64,000 nucleotides of DNA, from assembly GCF_900104815.1 (NCBI RefSeq), contig NZ_FNTD01000004.1, positions 3,984,501 through 4,048,500 of the forward strand, given 5' to 3'. A model generated the notes under the pieces. The model had not been told where the DNA came from and searched no databases. It worked only from the letters and a program-made list of their open reading frames with translations. The translations under genes were made by a program, and so were the position numbers. Each line of letters begins with the position of its first letter. Position 1 is the first letter of the stretch. Below, piece after piece: positions 35,670 through 49,931 of the stretch. This DNA comes from Streptomyces misionensis (lineage in GTDB: Bacteria; Actinomycetota; Actinomycetes; Streptomycetales; Streptomycetaceae).

Positions 35670-38600
35670 GTGAGGGGTGGGGCCTTGGGTTCCGACTCAG
35701 GGGCACGCACAGCTTTCGCCGAACGGCTCGCGCTGCTCTACAAGGAGGCCGGAAACCCTCCCCTGAAGAGCGTCGCCGAAGCGGTCGGCCGGCTCCAGCG
35801 GGTGGACGAACGCGGCCGTCCGGTGCGGGTGTCCGCGCAGCGGATCAGCGACTGGCGCCGTGCCAAGAACGTGCCCGCCCAGTTCACCGCGCTCGCGGCG
35901 GTGCTCCAGATCCTCATCCCGGAGGCCCGGCGCACCCGCCCCCAGCCGGTCTCCGCGGGCCTGTACGACCTCGCCCACTGGCAGCGGCAGTGGGAGCGCG
36001 CGCTGGCCGACCCGGTCGGTGACCGCGCCGCGCCGTCCGCCTCGCCCGCCGAGGAGAACGGACGGCCGCCCGCCCAGGCCCCGCCCGTCGCCGGCGGCGT
36101 GTGCCCGTACCGGGGCCTCGCCTCGTACCGGCGGGAGGACGCCCGCTGGTTCTTCGGCCGGGAGCGGAGCACGAACGCGCTCATCGCCCAGCTGCGCACC
36201 GCGGGCCGCACCGGCGGCCTGGTGATGCTGGTCGGCGCCTCCGGGGCGGGCAAGTCCTCCCTGCTGAACGCCGGCCTGGTGCCCGCGATCGGGGCCGGCG
36301 CCCTGGCCGACCCCGGGCCCGCCCCGCGCCCGGACTGCGCGGCCGGGCAGCCGACGCCCGTCGTCCAGCTGGTGCCCGGCGCGGATCCGCTCGCCGAACT
36401 GGTGCGCAGCATCCCCGACCTCGCCCCCGTGGCCGCCGAGGCGCGCGCGGCCGAGCGGGCGGCGGCGGCCCGCCAGGAGGCCGGGGAGAACCCGGGGGCG
36501 GGCGGCGACGCGCCCCGCATCGTCCGGGCGGCACGGGAGGCGGTCACGGCGTGGGCGGCCCGGGAGGCGGCGCCGGGGGTCCGGCCGGTCGTCATCGTGG
36601 ACCAGTTCGAGGAGGCGTTCACCCTCTGCCCGGACGAGGCGGACCGCCGTACCTTCGTCCAGCTCCTGCACGCCTGCTGCACCCCGCCCCTCGGCGCGGC
36701 CGGGCCCGCGCCCGTCCTGGTCGTCCTCGGCATCCGCGCCGACTTCTACGAGCAGTGCCTCGGCTACCCGGAACTCGCCGACGCGCTCCAGCACCGGCAC
36801 ATGGTCCTCTCCCCGCTGACCAGCGGGGAGCTTCGGGACGCGGTGACCGGGCCGGCCAAGGCGGTGGGCCTGGAGCTGGAACCCGGGCTGGCCGAGCTGA
36901 TCGTGCGCGAGGTGAGCGCCGACGGCCCGCGCGGGGCGCACGACGCGGGCGTGCTCCCGCTGCTCTCGCACGCCCTGCTGGCCACCTGGCAGCGCCGCAA
37001 GGCCGGGAGGCTGACGCTGGCCGGCTACCGGGCGGCGGGCGGCATCCAGGGCGCGGTCGCGGCGACCGCCGAGCGCGCCTGGTCGGGCCTCGACCCCGCC
37101 GCCCGCACGGCCGCCCGGCTGCTGCTGCTGCGGCTGGTCCGGCTCGGCGAGGACACCGTGGCCACGCGCCGGCGCGGCACCCGGCGGCAACTGGCCCAGG
37201 AGTCGGCGGACCCCGGCAAGACGGAGGAGTCCCTGGAGGCGCTGGTCCGCGCCCGGCTGGTGACGCTGGACGCGGACACCGTGGAGATCACCCACGAGGC
37301 GCTGCTGCACGCCTGGCCCCGGCTGCGCCACTGGATCGACGACAACCGCAACGACCATCTGCTGCGCCAGCGGCTGGAGGAGGACGGCCGGGCCTGGGAG
37401 GACTCGGACCGGGACAGCTCGCTGCTGTACCGGGGCTCGCGCCTGGAGCAGGCCCGCGCCTGGGCGCGGTCGGCGGGCGACACCTATCTGACCCGCAGCG
37501 CGGTGGAGTTCCTGGCCGCCTCGGTACGGCTGCGCAAGCGCACGGTGTGGCTCAGCCGGGCGGCGGTGGCCGCACTGGTGGTGCTGGCGCTGGTCGCGGG
37601 CGGCTCGGCGGTGATCGCCTGGCAGCAGCGGGACGACGCCGTGTTCGAACAGGTGCTCGCGGAGGCGGACCGGGTGCAGCACACCGACCCCTCGCTGGCC
37701 GCCCAGCTGGACCTGGTCGCCCACCATCTGCGCCCCGACGACGAGGGCACGTACAGCAGGCTGATCTCGATCGTGAACGCGCCGCTGGCCACCCCGCTGT
37801 CCGGCCACACCGGCGCCGTCTACCTCACCTCCTTCAGCCCCGACGGCCACACCCTGGCCACGGCCAGCTACGACCGGACCGTACGGCTGTGGAACGTCGC
37901 CGACCCGACCCGGCCCGAGCCGCTCGGCCGTCCGCTGACCGGACACGGCAGCTGGGTGAGCAGCGCGGTGTTCAGCCCGGACGGGCACACCCTGGCCAGC
38001 GCGGGCGACGACGGCACGATCCGGCTGTGGAACGTCACCGACCCCGCCCGGCCCAAGCCGCTCGGCGCCCCGCTCACCGGGCACGAGGGCACCATCTACC
38101 TGGTCGCCTTCAGCCCCGACGGCCGTACCCTCGCCTCGGCCGGCGAGGACGGCACCGTACGGCTGTGGAACGTCGCCGACCCGGCCCGGTCCGCCCCGCT
38201 CGGCGACCCGCTGACCGGGCACACGGCGGCGGTGCGCAGCGTCGCCTTCAGCCCGGACGGGCACACCCTCGCGGCGGGCTCGGACGACGACACGATCCGG
38301 CTGTGGAACGTCACCGACCCGCGCCGGCCCCACTTGGTCCGCGACGTGCTGCGCGGCCACACGGACATCGTGCACTCGGTCGCCTTCAGCCCCGACGGGC
38401 GCACCCTAGCCAGCGGCAGCGCGGACGACACCGTACGGCTGTGGAACCTGACCGACCCGGCGCACCCGGCACCGCTCGGCGCGCCCCTGACCGGGCACAC
38501 CGGCCCCGTCTGGTCCGTGTCGTTCAGCCCCGACGGCGGACGGCTCGCCGCCGCGAGCGCGGACAGCACGGCCAGCCTGTGGAACGTCAGCGACCCCGGC

Positions 38601-39770
38601 TCCCCCTCGCAGATCGGCGAGCCCCTCGCGGGCAGCAGCGGGGAGATGTACGCGCTGGGCTTCAGCCCCGACGGACGCACCCTCGCCACCGGCAGCGGCG
38701 ACGCCAAGGTGCGCCTGTGGTCGATCCCGACGTCCGACATGATCGGCCGCAGCGCGGCGTTCGGCCCGGGCGGACGGCTGCTGGCCACGACCGCGCGCGA
38801 CGGCCGGCTGCGGCTGTGGAACGTGGCACGGCCCGGCCGCCCGGTGCCGCTGGGCCGGCCGTTCGCCCGCGGGAGCGGCGCGAGCACCCTGCTGTTCTCG
38901 CCGAACGGGCGCTCCCTCGCCGTGCTCACGAGCGAGCAGAAGGTGTACCTGTGGAACGTCTCCGACCCGGCCCACCCGATCCTGCCCGGCCCGCCGCTGC
39001 GGCTGCGGACCCGCTTCATGGGCCCCAACGCGCTGGCCTACAGCCCGGACGGGCGCACCCTGGCCACCGCCAACGACGACCGCACCATCCGGTTGTGGAA
39101 CGTCACCGACCCCGCCCGGCCCAAGCCGCTCGGCGACCCGGTCGCCGGCCACCACGGCTACATCAACGCCCTGGCCTTCAGCCCCGACGGACACACCCTG
39201 GCCAGCGGCAGCGCGGACAGCGACATCCGGCTGTGGAACGTCACCGACCCGGCGCGGCCGAAGCAGCTCGGCGCCCCGCTCACCCGGCACTCGGGGCCCG
39301 TCAACGCCCTCGCCTACAGCCCCGACGGGCACACCCTGGCCAGCGGCAGCGACGACGACACGGTCCGGCTGTGGAACGTCACCGACCCCGCCGCGACGAT
39401 CCCGCTGGGCGATCCGCTCACCGGCCACACCGAGGCGGTCACCTCGCTGACGTTCGACACGACCGGACACACGCTGGCCAGCGGCGGCGACGACAACACG
39501 GTCCGGCTGTGGAACGTCACCGTGCCCACCGCGGCGCGGCCGATCGGCCAGTCGATGACGCCCAACGCCAAGACCGGCACGTTCCTGGCCTTCAGCCCGG
39601 GCAGCCGGGTCCTCGGCGTCTCCAGCGGTCCCGACACGGTCCGCCTGTGGGACCTGGACGCCGACACGGCCATCGACCACATCTGCTCGGTCACCCGGGG
39701 CGTCCTCACCCCCGCCAAGTGGCAGGAGTACCTCCCCCGCCTCGACTACGACCCGCCGTGCGGCGACTGA
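35670..39770 (+). CDS. HTH-STAND NTPase-WD40 repeat protein
   Basis: A 1366-residue protein at GTG 35670, with GGGGGGAA just upstream. Residues 10-80 form a helix-turn-helix-like domain (SAQRISDWRRAKNVP). From about 145 (CPYRGLASYRREDARWFFGR) there is a novel-STAND NTPase of the nSTAND1 class, with Walker A GASGAGKSS near 189 and Walker B-like VVIVDQFEEAF near 306. A helix at about 630-650 (VAALVVLALVAGGSAVIAW) may span the membrane. Residues 710-1335 hold 14 WD40 repeats (typically FSPDGHTLASGSDD...VRLWNV), enough for two seven-blade propellers. STAND proteins act as ligand-triggered switches in signalling or defence; the ligand is unknown. Confidence 0.92.
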   Translation: MRGGALGSDSGARTAFAERLALLYKEAGNPPLKSVAEAVGRLQRVDERGRPVRVSAQRISDWRRAKNVPAQFTALAAVLQILIPEARRTRPQPVSAGLYDLAHWQRQWERALADPVGDRAAPSASPAEENGRPPAQAPPVAGGVCPYRGLASYRREDARWFFGRERSTNALIAQLRTAGRTGGLVMLVGASGAGKSSLLNAGLVPAIGAGALADPGPAPRPDCAAGQPTPVVQLVPGADPLAELVRSIPDLAPVAAEARAAERAAAARQEAGENPGAGGDAPRIVRAAREAVTAWAAREAAPGVRPVVIVDQFEEAFTLCPDEADRRTFVQLLHACCTPPLGAAGPAPVLVVLGIRADFYEQCLGYPELADALQHRHMVLSPLTSGELRDAVTGPAKAVGLELEPGLAELIVREVSADGPRGAHDAGVLPLLSHALLATWQRRKAGRLTLAGYRAAGGIQGAVAATAERAWSGLDPAARTAARLLLLRLVRLGEDTVATRRRGTRRQLAQESADPGKTEESLEALVRARLVTLDADTVEITHEALLHAWPRLRHWIDDNRNDHLLRQRLEEDGRAWEDSDRDSSLLYRGSRLEQARAWARSAGDTYLTRSAVEFLAASVRLRKRTVWLSRAAVAALVVLALVAGGSAVIAWQQRDDAVFEQVLAEADRVQHTDPSLAAQLDLVAHHLRPDDEGTYSRLISIVNAPLATPLSGHTGAVYLTSFSPDGHTLATASYDRTVRLWNVADPTRPEPLGRPLTGHGSWVSSAVFSPDGHTLASAGDDGTIRLWNVTDPARPKPLGAPLTGHEGTIYLVAFSPDGRTLASAGEDGTVRLWNVADPARSAPLGDPLTGHTAAVRSVAFSPDGHTLAAGSDDDTIRLWNVTDPRRPHLVRDVLRGHTDIVHSVAFSPDGRTLASGSADDTVRLWNLTDPAHPAPLGAPLTGHTGPVWSVSFSPDGGRLAAASADSTASLWNVSDPGSPSQIGEPLAGSSGEMYALGFSPDGRTLATGSGDAKVRLWSIPTSDMIGRSAAFGPGGRLLATTARDGRLRLWNVARPGRPVPLGRPFARGSGASTLLFSPNGRSLAVLTSEQKVYLWNVSDPAHPILPGPPLRLRTRFMGPNALAYSPDGRTLATANDDRTIRLWNVTDPARPKPLGDPVAGHHGYINALAFSPDGHTLASGSADSDIRLWNVTDPARPKQLGAPLTRHSGPVNALAYSPDGHTLASGSDDDTVRLWNVTDPAATIPLGDPLTGHTEAVTSLTFDTTGHTLASGGDDNTVRLWNVTVPTAARPIGQSMTPNAKTGTFLAFSPGSRVLGVSSGPDTVRLWDLDADTAIDHICSVTRGVLTPAKWQEYLPRLDYDPPCGD

Positions 39771-39840
39771 TCGGCCAACTTCCCCGATTCCTCGCCGACT
39801 TGGCCCCACGACGCCGTCAATCTTGTTACCCTTGGCCATA

Positions 39841-39880
39841 GCCCGATCGCTGGTGCATCCCCCGTCGCCAGCGATCGGGC
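39841..39880 (+). terminator. Terminator-like hairpin, possible short RNA
   Basis: GCCCGATCGCTGG (39841-39853) pairs perfectly with CCAGCGATCGGGC (39868-39880) around a 14-base loop with CCCCC, followed by TTTTCT. It can end the WD40 gene transcript. TTGGCC (39800-39805) and TGTTAC (39824-39829) upstream might make it a separate short transcript. Confidence 0.8.
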
Positions 39881-39983
39881 CTTTTCTCATGCCTTGGAGC
39901 CAGTGGTCCCCGCCCCGGCCCGGGCGGTGAGGCAACGAACCGCCGGGCTCGTGGACTCCTTCAGGTGTGTTCAGGAGGTGTCC

Positions 39984-40523
39984 ATGGCAGACGGCAAACA
40001 GGACCGGGACGAAGAGTTCGGCAGATTCATGGCCGCCCGCTGGCCGCGGCTGCTGCGTACGGCGTTTCTCCTGTCGGGGGAGCGCCACGCGGCCGAGGAT
40101 CTGGCCCAGTCGACGCTGGAGCGGGTCTACACCGCCTGGCGCAGGGTCGGCACGGCCGACGACCCGGACGCCTATGTCCGGCGCGTGATGATCAATCTGC
40201 ACGCCCGCCGCCACCGGCGCCGGCTCAAGGAGTTCCTCGCACCGAAGGACGACCTGTCGCTGGTGCACGAGGAGGCCGACCGCGGCGACCGGATCGTCCA
40301 GGCCGTCGACCGCGACGTGCTGCTGCGGGCGCTCGCCCAACTGCCCGCCCGGCAGCGCCAGGCGGTGGTCCTGCGCTACTGGGAGGACCTGACGGAGACC
40401 CAGACCGCCCAGGCGATGGGGTGCTCGGTCGGCACGGTCAAGAGCAACACGGCCAAGGGGATGGCGAAGCTGCGCGTCGCACCGGTGCTGGCCGACACGG
40501 TTACGCGGAAGGAACGGTCATGA
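39984..40523 (+). CDS. ECF sigma factor, SigE family
   Basis: A 179-residue sigma-70 ECF protein. AGGAGGTG lies five bases before ATG 39984. Region 2 is RFMAARWPRLLRTAFLLSGERHAAED (shown in outline: WPRLLRTAFLLSG, AEDLAQSTLERVY). Region 4 is ALAQLPARQRQAVVLRYWED followed by MGCSVGTVKSNTAKGM, the DNA-recognition helix for -35. It is co-translated with the next gene (ATGA overlap), which may be its membrane-bound regulator. Confidence 0.93.
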   Translation: MADGKQDRDEEFGRFMAARWPRLLRTAFLLSGERHAAEDLAQSTLERVYTAWRRVGTADDPDAYVRRVMINLHARRHRRRLKEFLAPKDDLSLVHEEADRGDRIVQAVDRDVLLRALAQLPARQRQAVVLRYWEDLTETQTAQAMGCSVGTVKSNTAKGMAKLRVAPVLADTVTRKERS

Positions 40524-41317
40524 CGGACCACGACGACAGGACGCGGGACAGGATCACCCTCCTCCTCGCGGACACGGCCGAGGAGTTCGAGACCGGCGCG
40601 GCACCCGTCGCGGCGGTCGTACGGGCGGGGCGCCGGCGCCGGACCCGGCGGTGGGCGGCGGGCGCGGTCGCGGCGGCGGTGCTGGCGGGCGGCACCGGGA
40701 CGCTGGCGGCGACCGGCCTGCCCGGCGTCACCCGCGAGGCGGCCTCCCCGGCGCGCTCGCCCTGGACTCCCGGGCACCTGGTGTACGAGCCGGTGGACAC
40801 GACGGTGGGCTACGGCACCGAGCAGGGCATGCCGTGGGCCGTGGGCCTGCGCGTGTGGCCGGCCCCCCGCGACCGCGCCGAGGCCGTCCGGCAGATGAAG
40901 GCCATGGCGGACTGGGGCCTCACCCCGGTGACCTCGGGCAGCCCGTCCGACCTGATCGGCAGGACGAGTTACTTCGTCATCCGCTCGTTCGGCACGGCCG
41001 ACCGCCGGCTGGTGACCTCCGACACCGTCGCGCGGCTGCCCCGCCTGACGGGGGACGAGATCCGCGTCTTCCCCCAGCCCCTCACCGACGGGGGCTCGTC
41101 GCGCCTGGTCGTCGGCATGGTGGCCAAGACGGCACGACAGGTCACCTGCCACTGGAAGGACGGCTCCACCACCGTGGCCGAGCGCGCCCCCGACAACACC
41201 CCGGTGCGCCCCGTCGACGCCGTGATCAGGTCCGTCCGCGACTTCCCCACCGCGAACTGGTTCACCTGCCTGTCCCCGGGCTCCGCGGCCTACGAGTCCG
41301 CGGAGGTGACGAAGTAG
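40520..41317 (+). CDS. Membrane protein coupled to ECF sigma factor
   Basis: A 265-residue protein starting at ATG 40520 within ATGA, overlapping the sigma gene stop. The N-terminal 45 residues are acidic then Arg-rich (RRRRTRRWAAG), followed by one transmembrane helix (about 46-67) and an extracytoplasmic domain with two Cys (TCHWKDGS, WFTCLSPGS). No classical zinc-binding anti-sigma (ZAS) HxxxCxxC motif is present. It is probably an anti-sigma-like regulator or a sensor, by position only. Confidence 0.75.
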   Translation: MTDHDDRTRDRITLLLADTAEEFETGAAPVAAVVRAGRRRRTRRWAAGAVAAAVLAGGTGTLAATGLPGVTREAASPARSPWTPGHLVYEPVDTTVGYGTEQGMPWAVGLRVWPAPRDRAEAVRQMKAMADWGLTPVTSGSPSDLIGRTSYFVIRSFGTADRRLVTSDTVARLPRLTGDEIRVFPQPLTDGGSSRLVVGMVAKTARQVTCHWKDGSTTVAERAPDNTPVRPVDAVIRSVRDFPTANWFTCLSPGSAAYESAEVTK

Positions 41318-41323
41318 GGCGCC

Positions 41324-42175
41324 TCAGCCGCGCAGCGCGTCCAGGATGTGCGGCCAGGCCGCCTCGCCGAGCAGCGCGTCGGCCTCGGGCGTGCCGCCGT
41401 GCCGAAAGCGCGGGGACGGCGGGGGGAGGCTCTCGCCCGGCAGCAGGGGCCGGTGTCCGGCGTCGGCACGGGCGATCAGCCGGACCGTGCCGCCCGCCGC
41501 GCGCCGGCGCTCGGCCAGCCGCTCGGCGTGGGGCAGCGACGGCCACAGCTCGTCGTCGCCGCCCGCCACCAGGAGCAGGTCCGCGCGGGCCGTCTCCACG
41601 GGGATCGCCGCCGCCACGAGCCGCTCGGCGAAGGTCCGCTCGCTGCGCTCGTACCAGCCGCGGATGGCGACGGGCCCGCCCGCCGGCCCGGCCGGTGTCC
41701 AGGAGTCGTCCATGGGCACGAAGGGCAGCGGCCGCCCCCGCCAGGTCCACGACGACCGGTACGGGCGATCGGCGCCGTCCCGGCCGGGCCCGACGTTGCA
41801 CCACACCAGCGAGGTGGGCGACATCGCGACGACCACGTCCACGCGCGGCTCGCGCACCGCCGTGAGCAGCGCGGCCTCGGCCCCCTTGGACAGCCCGAGC
41901 ACGCCGATCCGCCGCGCCCCGCCGTCCCGCAGGAAACCGACCCCCGCGGTGAACGTCTCCAGCGGGACCTCGCAGATCCCCGGCGGCTGCCCCTTCCCCC
42001 CGAACCAGCGGATCGCCAGGGCGGCGATCCCCTGCCGGGCGAGCAGCCGCGCCCGCTCCCGCTCGATCCGCCCGCTGGAGCCGGCCAGCACCAGCACCCC
42101 GGCGTCGGCACCCCGCGCGGGAGCGGCCAGGAACCCCTCCCACGGCCCGGCCGGCTCGCGTTCGACGATGTCCAC
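41324..42175 (-). CDS. Alpha/beta-hydrolase, BAAT C-terminal-like acyl-CoA thioesterase/acyltransferase
   Basis: A 283-residue single-domain enzyme at GTG 42175. The nucleophile elbow is GVLGLSKGAEAAL with Ser96. The acid is in GGDDELWPS and the base in DAGHRPLLP, so the Ser-Asp-His triad is complete. RWFGGKGQPPGICEVPLE matches the BAAT/acyl-CoA thioester hydrolase C-terminal family. The N-terminal Ig-like domain of eukaryotic enzymes is absent. It would act on CoA thioesters or esters; the substrate is unknown. Confidence 0.88.
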   Translation of the reverse strand: MDIVEREPAGPWEGFLAAPARGADAGVLVLAGSSGRIERERARLLARQGIAALAIRWFGGKGQPPGICEVPLETFTAGVGFLRDGGARRIGVLGLSKGAEAALLTAVREPRVDVVVAMSPTSLVWCNVGPGRDGADRPYRSSWTWRGRPLPFVPMDDSWTPAGPAGGPVAIRGWYERSERTFAERLVAAAIPVETARADLLLVAGGDDELWPSLPHAERLAERRRAAGGTVRLIARADAGHRPLLPGESLPPPSPRFRHGGTPEADALLGEAAWPHILDALRG

Positions 42176-42200
42176 AAGCTCCCCCGGTATCGAGAACGAG

Positions 42201-42232
42201 AAAACCCCCGGTCCTGTCGGACCGGGGGTTTT
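42201..42232 (-). terminator. Terminator of tRNA-Ile
   Basis: Perfect 14-bp arms (42201-42214 and 42219-42232, AAAACCCCCGGTCC and complement) with loop TGTC. On the minus strand the hairpin ends in TTTTCTCG. It lies eight bases after the tRNA. Confidence 0.92.
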
Positions 42233-42240
42233 CCAGCTGG

Positions 42241-42314
42241 TGGGGCTAACAGGATTTGAACCTGTGGCCTCATCCTTATCAGGGATGCGCTCTAACCAAC
42301 TGAGCTATAGCCCC
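42241..42314 (-). tRNA. tRNA-Ile (anticodon GAT)
   Basis: A 74-nt tRNA. Acceptor stem GGGGCTA pairs with TAGCCCC, with discriminator A at 42241. The anticodon stem CATCC/GGATG encloses loop CTGATAA, giving GAT. T-loop GTTCAAATC is intact. CCA is not encoded. It occupies the usual position after gyrA and the DUF3566 gene. Confidence 0.98.
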
Positions 42315-42354
42315 GCCGCGCTTTGCGGTGTGTGTCCCGCGCGCTGACTCCTGA

Positions 42355-42383
42355 AGATTAGCGCACGACCACGTCAGTCCCAA
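42355..42383 (-). promoter_or_regulatory. Promoter of tRNA-Ile
   Basis: On the minus strand TTGGGA (42383-42378) and TAATCT (42360-42355) are separated by 17 bases, a good housekeeping sigma promoter. Transcription would begin about 35-40 bases before the tRNA. Confidence 0.6.
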
Positions 42384-42403
42384 AATCGGTTGTCGCCGGG
42401 CCC

Positions 42404-43132
42404 TCACTCGTCCTCGGCGAGGGTCAGTTCGACGCCGCCCACGAAGCCCGCGGAGAGGTTGTAGATGAAGGCGCCGAGGGTCGCGAGGGCGGTGGCCAGG
42501 ACCACGTCGATCGCGGCGATGATCGTCGTGAAGATCAGGACGTGGGGGAGCGACAGGAACGACTGGAGGTCGAAGCCGCTGGCCTCGTTCGCGCCGGTCG
42601 CCTCCGAGATCGTCCCGCCGACGGTGGAGAACACGCCCATCGCGTCCATGACCATCCACAGCACCGCCGAGGCGACGATGGTGCAGATGCCGAGCGCGAT
42701 GGAGAGCAGGAAGCTCACCTTCATCACCGACCACGGATCGGCCTTGGCCACCCGCAGCCGCGCCTTGCGGGTGCGCGGTGCCGTGCGCACCCCGGTGCGC
42801 GGCCGCCGTACCGCACCGGCCGGCGCCTGCGCCGGGTAGGCCTGCGGCGGGTGGTACGGCCCGCCCGCCTGCTCGTGGCGCCGCTCCCCGGGGAGCGGAG
42901 ACGACGACTGCGCCTCACCGGCCGAGGCCGGGCCACGGGTGTCCGTCACAGTTCCCCCCTGGGGTGAAGACGAGCCGGAGGTGTCCGCCGCGGACGCCCG
43001 CACCGGCTTCAGGTTGGTCGTGTGCGGGTCGGTTTCCCCGCCCGCCCCGTGCGCGGCGGAGCCACGGCCGCCGCCGTCCGTCTCCGTACCCGTGGAGGTA
43101 CCGGCCGATCCGGCGCCCGTGGCTCCGCTCAC
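42404..43132 (-). CDS. DUF3566 domain membrane protein
   Basis: A 242-residue protein. The first 125 residues are a Gly/Thr/Pro-rich, probably disordered cytoplasmic region. The DUF3566 domain follows: AKADPWSVMKVSFLLSIALG, with one helix, an extracytoplasmic loop with VFSTVGGTI, and a second helix (TTIIAAIDVVLATALATLGAF in part), ending in an acidic tail. It lies 20 bases downstream of gyrA. A homologue next to gyrA is typical of actinobacteria (CwsA-region neighbour). Function is not firmly known. Confidence 0.9.
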   Translation of the reverse strand: MSGATGAGSAGTSTGTETDGGGRGSAAHGAGGETDPHTTNLKPVRASAADTSGSSSPQGGTVTDTRGPASAGEAQSSSPLPGERRHEQAGGPYHPPQAYPAQAPAGAVRRPRTGVRTAPRTRKARLRVAKADPWSVMKVSFLLSIALGICTIVASAVLWMVMDAMGVFSTVGGTISEATGANEASGFDLQSFLSLPHVLIFTTIIAAIDVVLATALATLGAFIYNLSAGFVGGVELTLAEDE

Positions 43133-43151
43133 GATGACTCACTCCTCGTGC

Positions 43152-45746
<2,595 letters not shown>

Positions 45747-45788
45747 TGCTGGTGAAGATCCTTCCTGGTGCGGTCAGCTGAGACCGAC

Positions 45789-48246
<2,458 letters not shown>

Positions 48247-48783
48247 TCACCCGTAGGTATCGCCAGGCCCGGTGCTTCCCGGGGCCCGCAGCGGGCCGTA
48301 GCGGCGGGCCTGCCCGCCGGGGCCGTGCACCTTGATCAGCCGGACCGCGCCATGACCGAGGTCCTGGTTGAGCCGGGCGACCAGCGCCGGCGCGAGCAGC
48401 CGCAGCTGGGTCGCCCAGGCCGTGGAGTCGCAGCCCACCGTGAGCACCCGCTCGTCCTCGTCGTACCGCTGCGGCACACAGTGCTTGGCCAGGTCCTCGC
48501 CGACGATCTGCGGCCAGCGGCCCATCACCCCGCCCACGGCGGCCGGGGTCTCCCAGCCGCGCTCGGTGATCAGCCGGTTGATCGCGGCGCCGAGCGCCAT
48601 CGGGTCGCGGCCGTCGGCGCGCGCCCCGGACCGCAGGCCACCGCCCCGCCGGGCCTGCTTCTTCTGCCGCGCCGCGTCACCGCGCGCGCGGGCCTGCTCC
48701 TTCGCCGCGCGCAGCGCCACGCGCGCGAGGTCGACACCGGAGGGCTCGGCGTTCTTCCGGGGCGGGTGCTGCTCGGCGCTCAT
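48247..48783 (-). CDS. DUF721 (DciA-like) protein
   Basis: A 178-residue protein; its ATG (48783) overlaps the recF stop. After an Arg/Lys-rich tail, the DUF721 domain covers about residues 65-155: [42 protein letters not shown] and [14 protein letters not shown]. In bacteria without DnaC or DnaI, DciA proteins load the replicative helicase DnaB, and this gene keeps its place between recF and gyrB across actinobacteria. I infer the same role. Confidence 0.88.
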   Translation of the reverse strand: MSAEQHPPRKNAEPSGVDLARVALRAAKEQARARGDAARQKKQARRGGGLRSGARADGRDPMALGAAINRLITERGWETPAAVGGVMGRWPQIVGEDLAKHCVPQRYDEDERVLTVGCDSTAWATQLRLLAPALVARLNQDLGHGAVRLIKVHGPGGQARRYGPLRAPGSTGPGDTYG

Positions 48784-49901
48784 ACGCGTTCCACCGTCCC
48801 GCCGGAGACGGCGTAGCGCGCACCGGTCAGCACATGCGGTACGTCGTCGTCCACCGCGGCGGTGACCAGCACCTGCTCGCCGGGCGCCACCAGCTCGGCC
48901 AGCCGCTCCCGGCGGCGGGCGTCCAGCTCGGCGAAGACGTCGTCCAGGACGAGCACCGGCTCGTTGCCCTCGGCGCGCAACAGGTCGTAGGAGGCCAGGC
49001 GCAGCGCGAGGGCGTACGACCAGGACTCGCCGTGCGAGGCGTACCCCTTGGCGGGCAGCTCGCCGAGTTTGAGGAGCAGGTCGTCGCGGTGCGGGCCGAC
49101 CAGGGTGACGCCCCGCTCGATCTCCTGCTTGCGCGCCTCGGCCAGGGCGGCCAGCAGTTGCGCGTACAGATCCTCCCGGTTGTGGGCCTCGCCGGGCGCG
49201 GACGGCTTGTACTCCAGCGCGAGCGGACCGCCGCCGGGGGCCAGCTGCTCGTAGGCCTTGTCGGCCAGCGGCCGCAGCGCGCCGATCAGGTCGAGCCGCT
49301 GGGCGAGCAGTTCGGCACCGGCGCGAGCCAGGTGCTGGTCCCAGACGTCCAGCGTGGACAGGTCCATGGAGCGCCCGCCGTGCCGCCGGGCCAGCGCGGC
49401 GGACTTCAGCAGCGTGTTGCGCTGCTTGAGCACCCGCTCGTAGTCGGAGCGCACGCCCGCCATCCGCGGCGAGCGCGCGGTGATCAGCTCGTCGAGGAAC
49501 CTGCGCCGCTCGCCGGGATCGCCCTTCACCAGGGCGAGGTCCTCGGGCGCGAACAGCACGGTCCGTACGATGCCCAGCACGTCACGGGGCCTGCCCTGCG
49601 GCGACCGGTTGATGCGGGCGCGGTTGGCCCGGCCCGGGTTCAGCTCCAGTTCGATCAGCTGCTGCCGGTCGCCCTGCCGGACCTGCGCCCGGATCACGGC
49701 CCGTTCGGCGCCCATCCGCACCAGCGGCGCGTCCGTCGCGACGCGGTGGCTGCCGAGCGTCGCCAGATAGCCGACCGCCTCGACCAGATTGGTCTTGCCC
49801 TGCCCGTTGGGCCCGACGAAGGCGGTGACGCCCGGGTCGAGCGGCACCTCGGCCCGGGCGTACGAGCGGAAGTCGGCGAGCGAAAGATGCGTGACGTGCA
49901 T
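48780..49901 (-). CDS. recF: DNA replication and repair protein RecF
   Basis: A 373-residue SMC-like ATPase that binds single-strand gaps and helps load RecA. It has Walker [15 protein letters not shown] near residue 30, the signature region with [15 protein letters not shown], and Walker [15 protein letters not shown] 49901 is next to dnaN's locus via gnd. It is coupled to DUF721 by a four-base overlap. Confidence 0.96.
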   Translation of the reverse strand: MHVTHLSLADFRSYARAEVPLDPGVTAFVGPNGQGKTNLVEAVGYLATLGSHRVATDAPLVRMGAERAVIRAQVRQGDRQQLIELELNPGRANRARINRSPQGRPRDVLGIVRTVLFAPEDLALVKGDPGERRRFLDELITARSPRMAGVRSDYERVLKQRNTLLKSAALARRHGGRSMDLSTLDVWDQHLARAGAELLAQRLDLIGALRPLADKAYEQLAPGGGPLALEYKPSAPGEAHNREDLYAQLLAALAEARKQEIERGVTLVGPHRDDLLLKLGELPAKGYASHGESWSYALALRLASYDLLRAEGNEPVLVLDDVFAELDARRRERLAELVAPGEQVLVTAAVDDDVPHVLTGARYAVSGGTVERV

Positions 49902-49931
49902 GACCGTGCGCCGACCTCCTCCCTGCTTCTT

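Noticed and set aside
37797..39650. DNA-level repeats inside the WD40 gene as a CRISPR-like or mobile element
   Set aside because: They are the coding repeats of WD40 blades, of uneven length and in frame; there is no spacer pattern. No CRISPR array was seen anywhere in the window.
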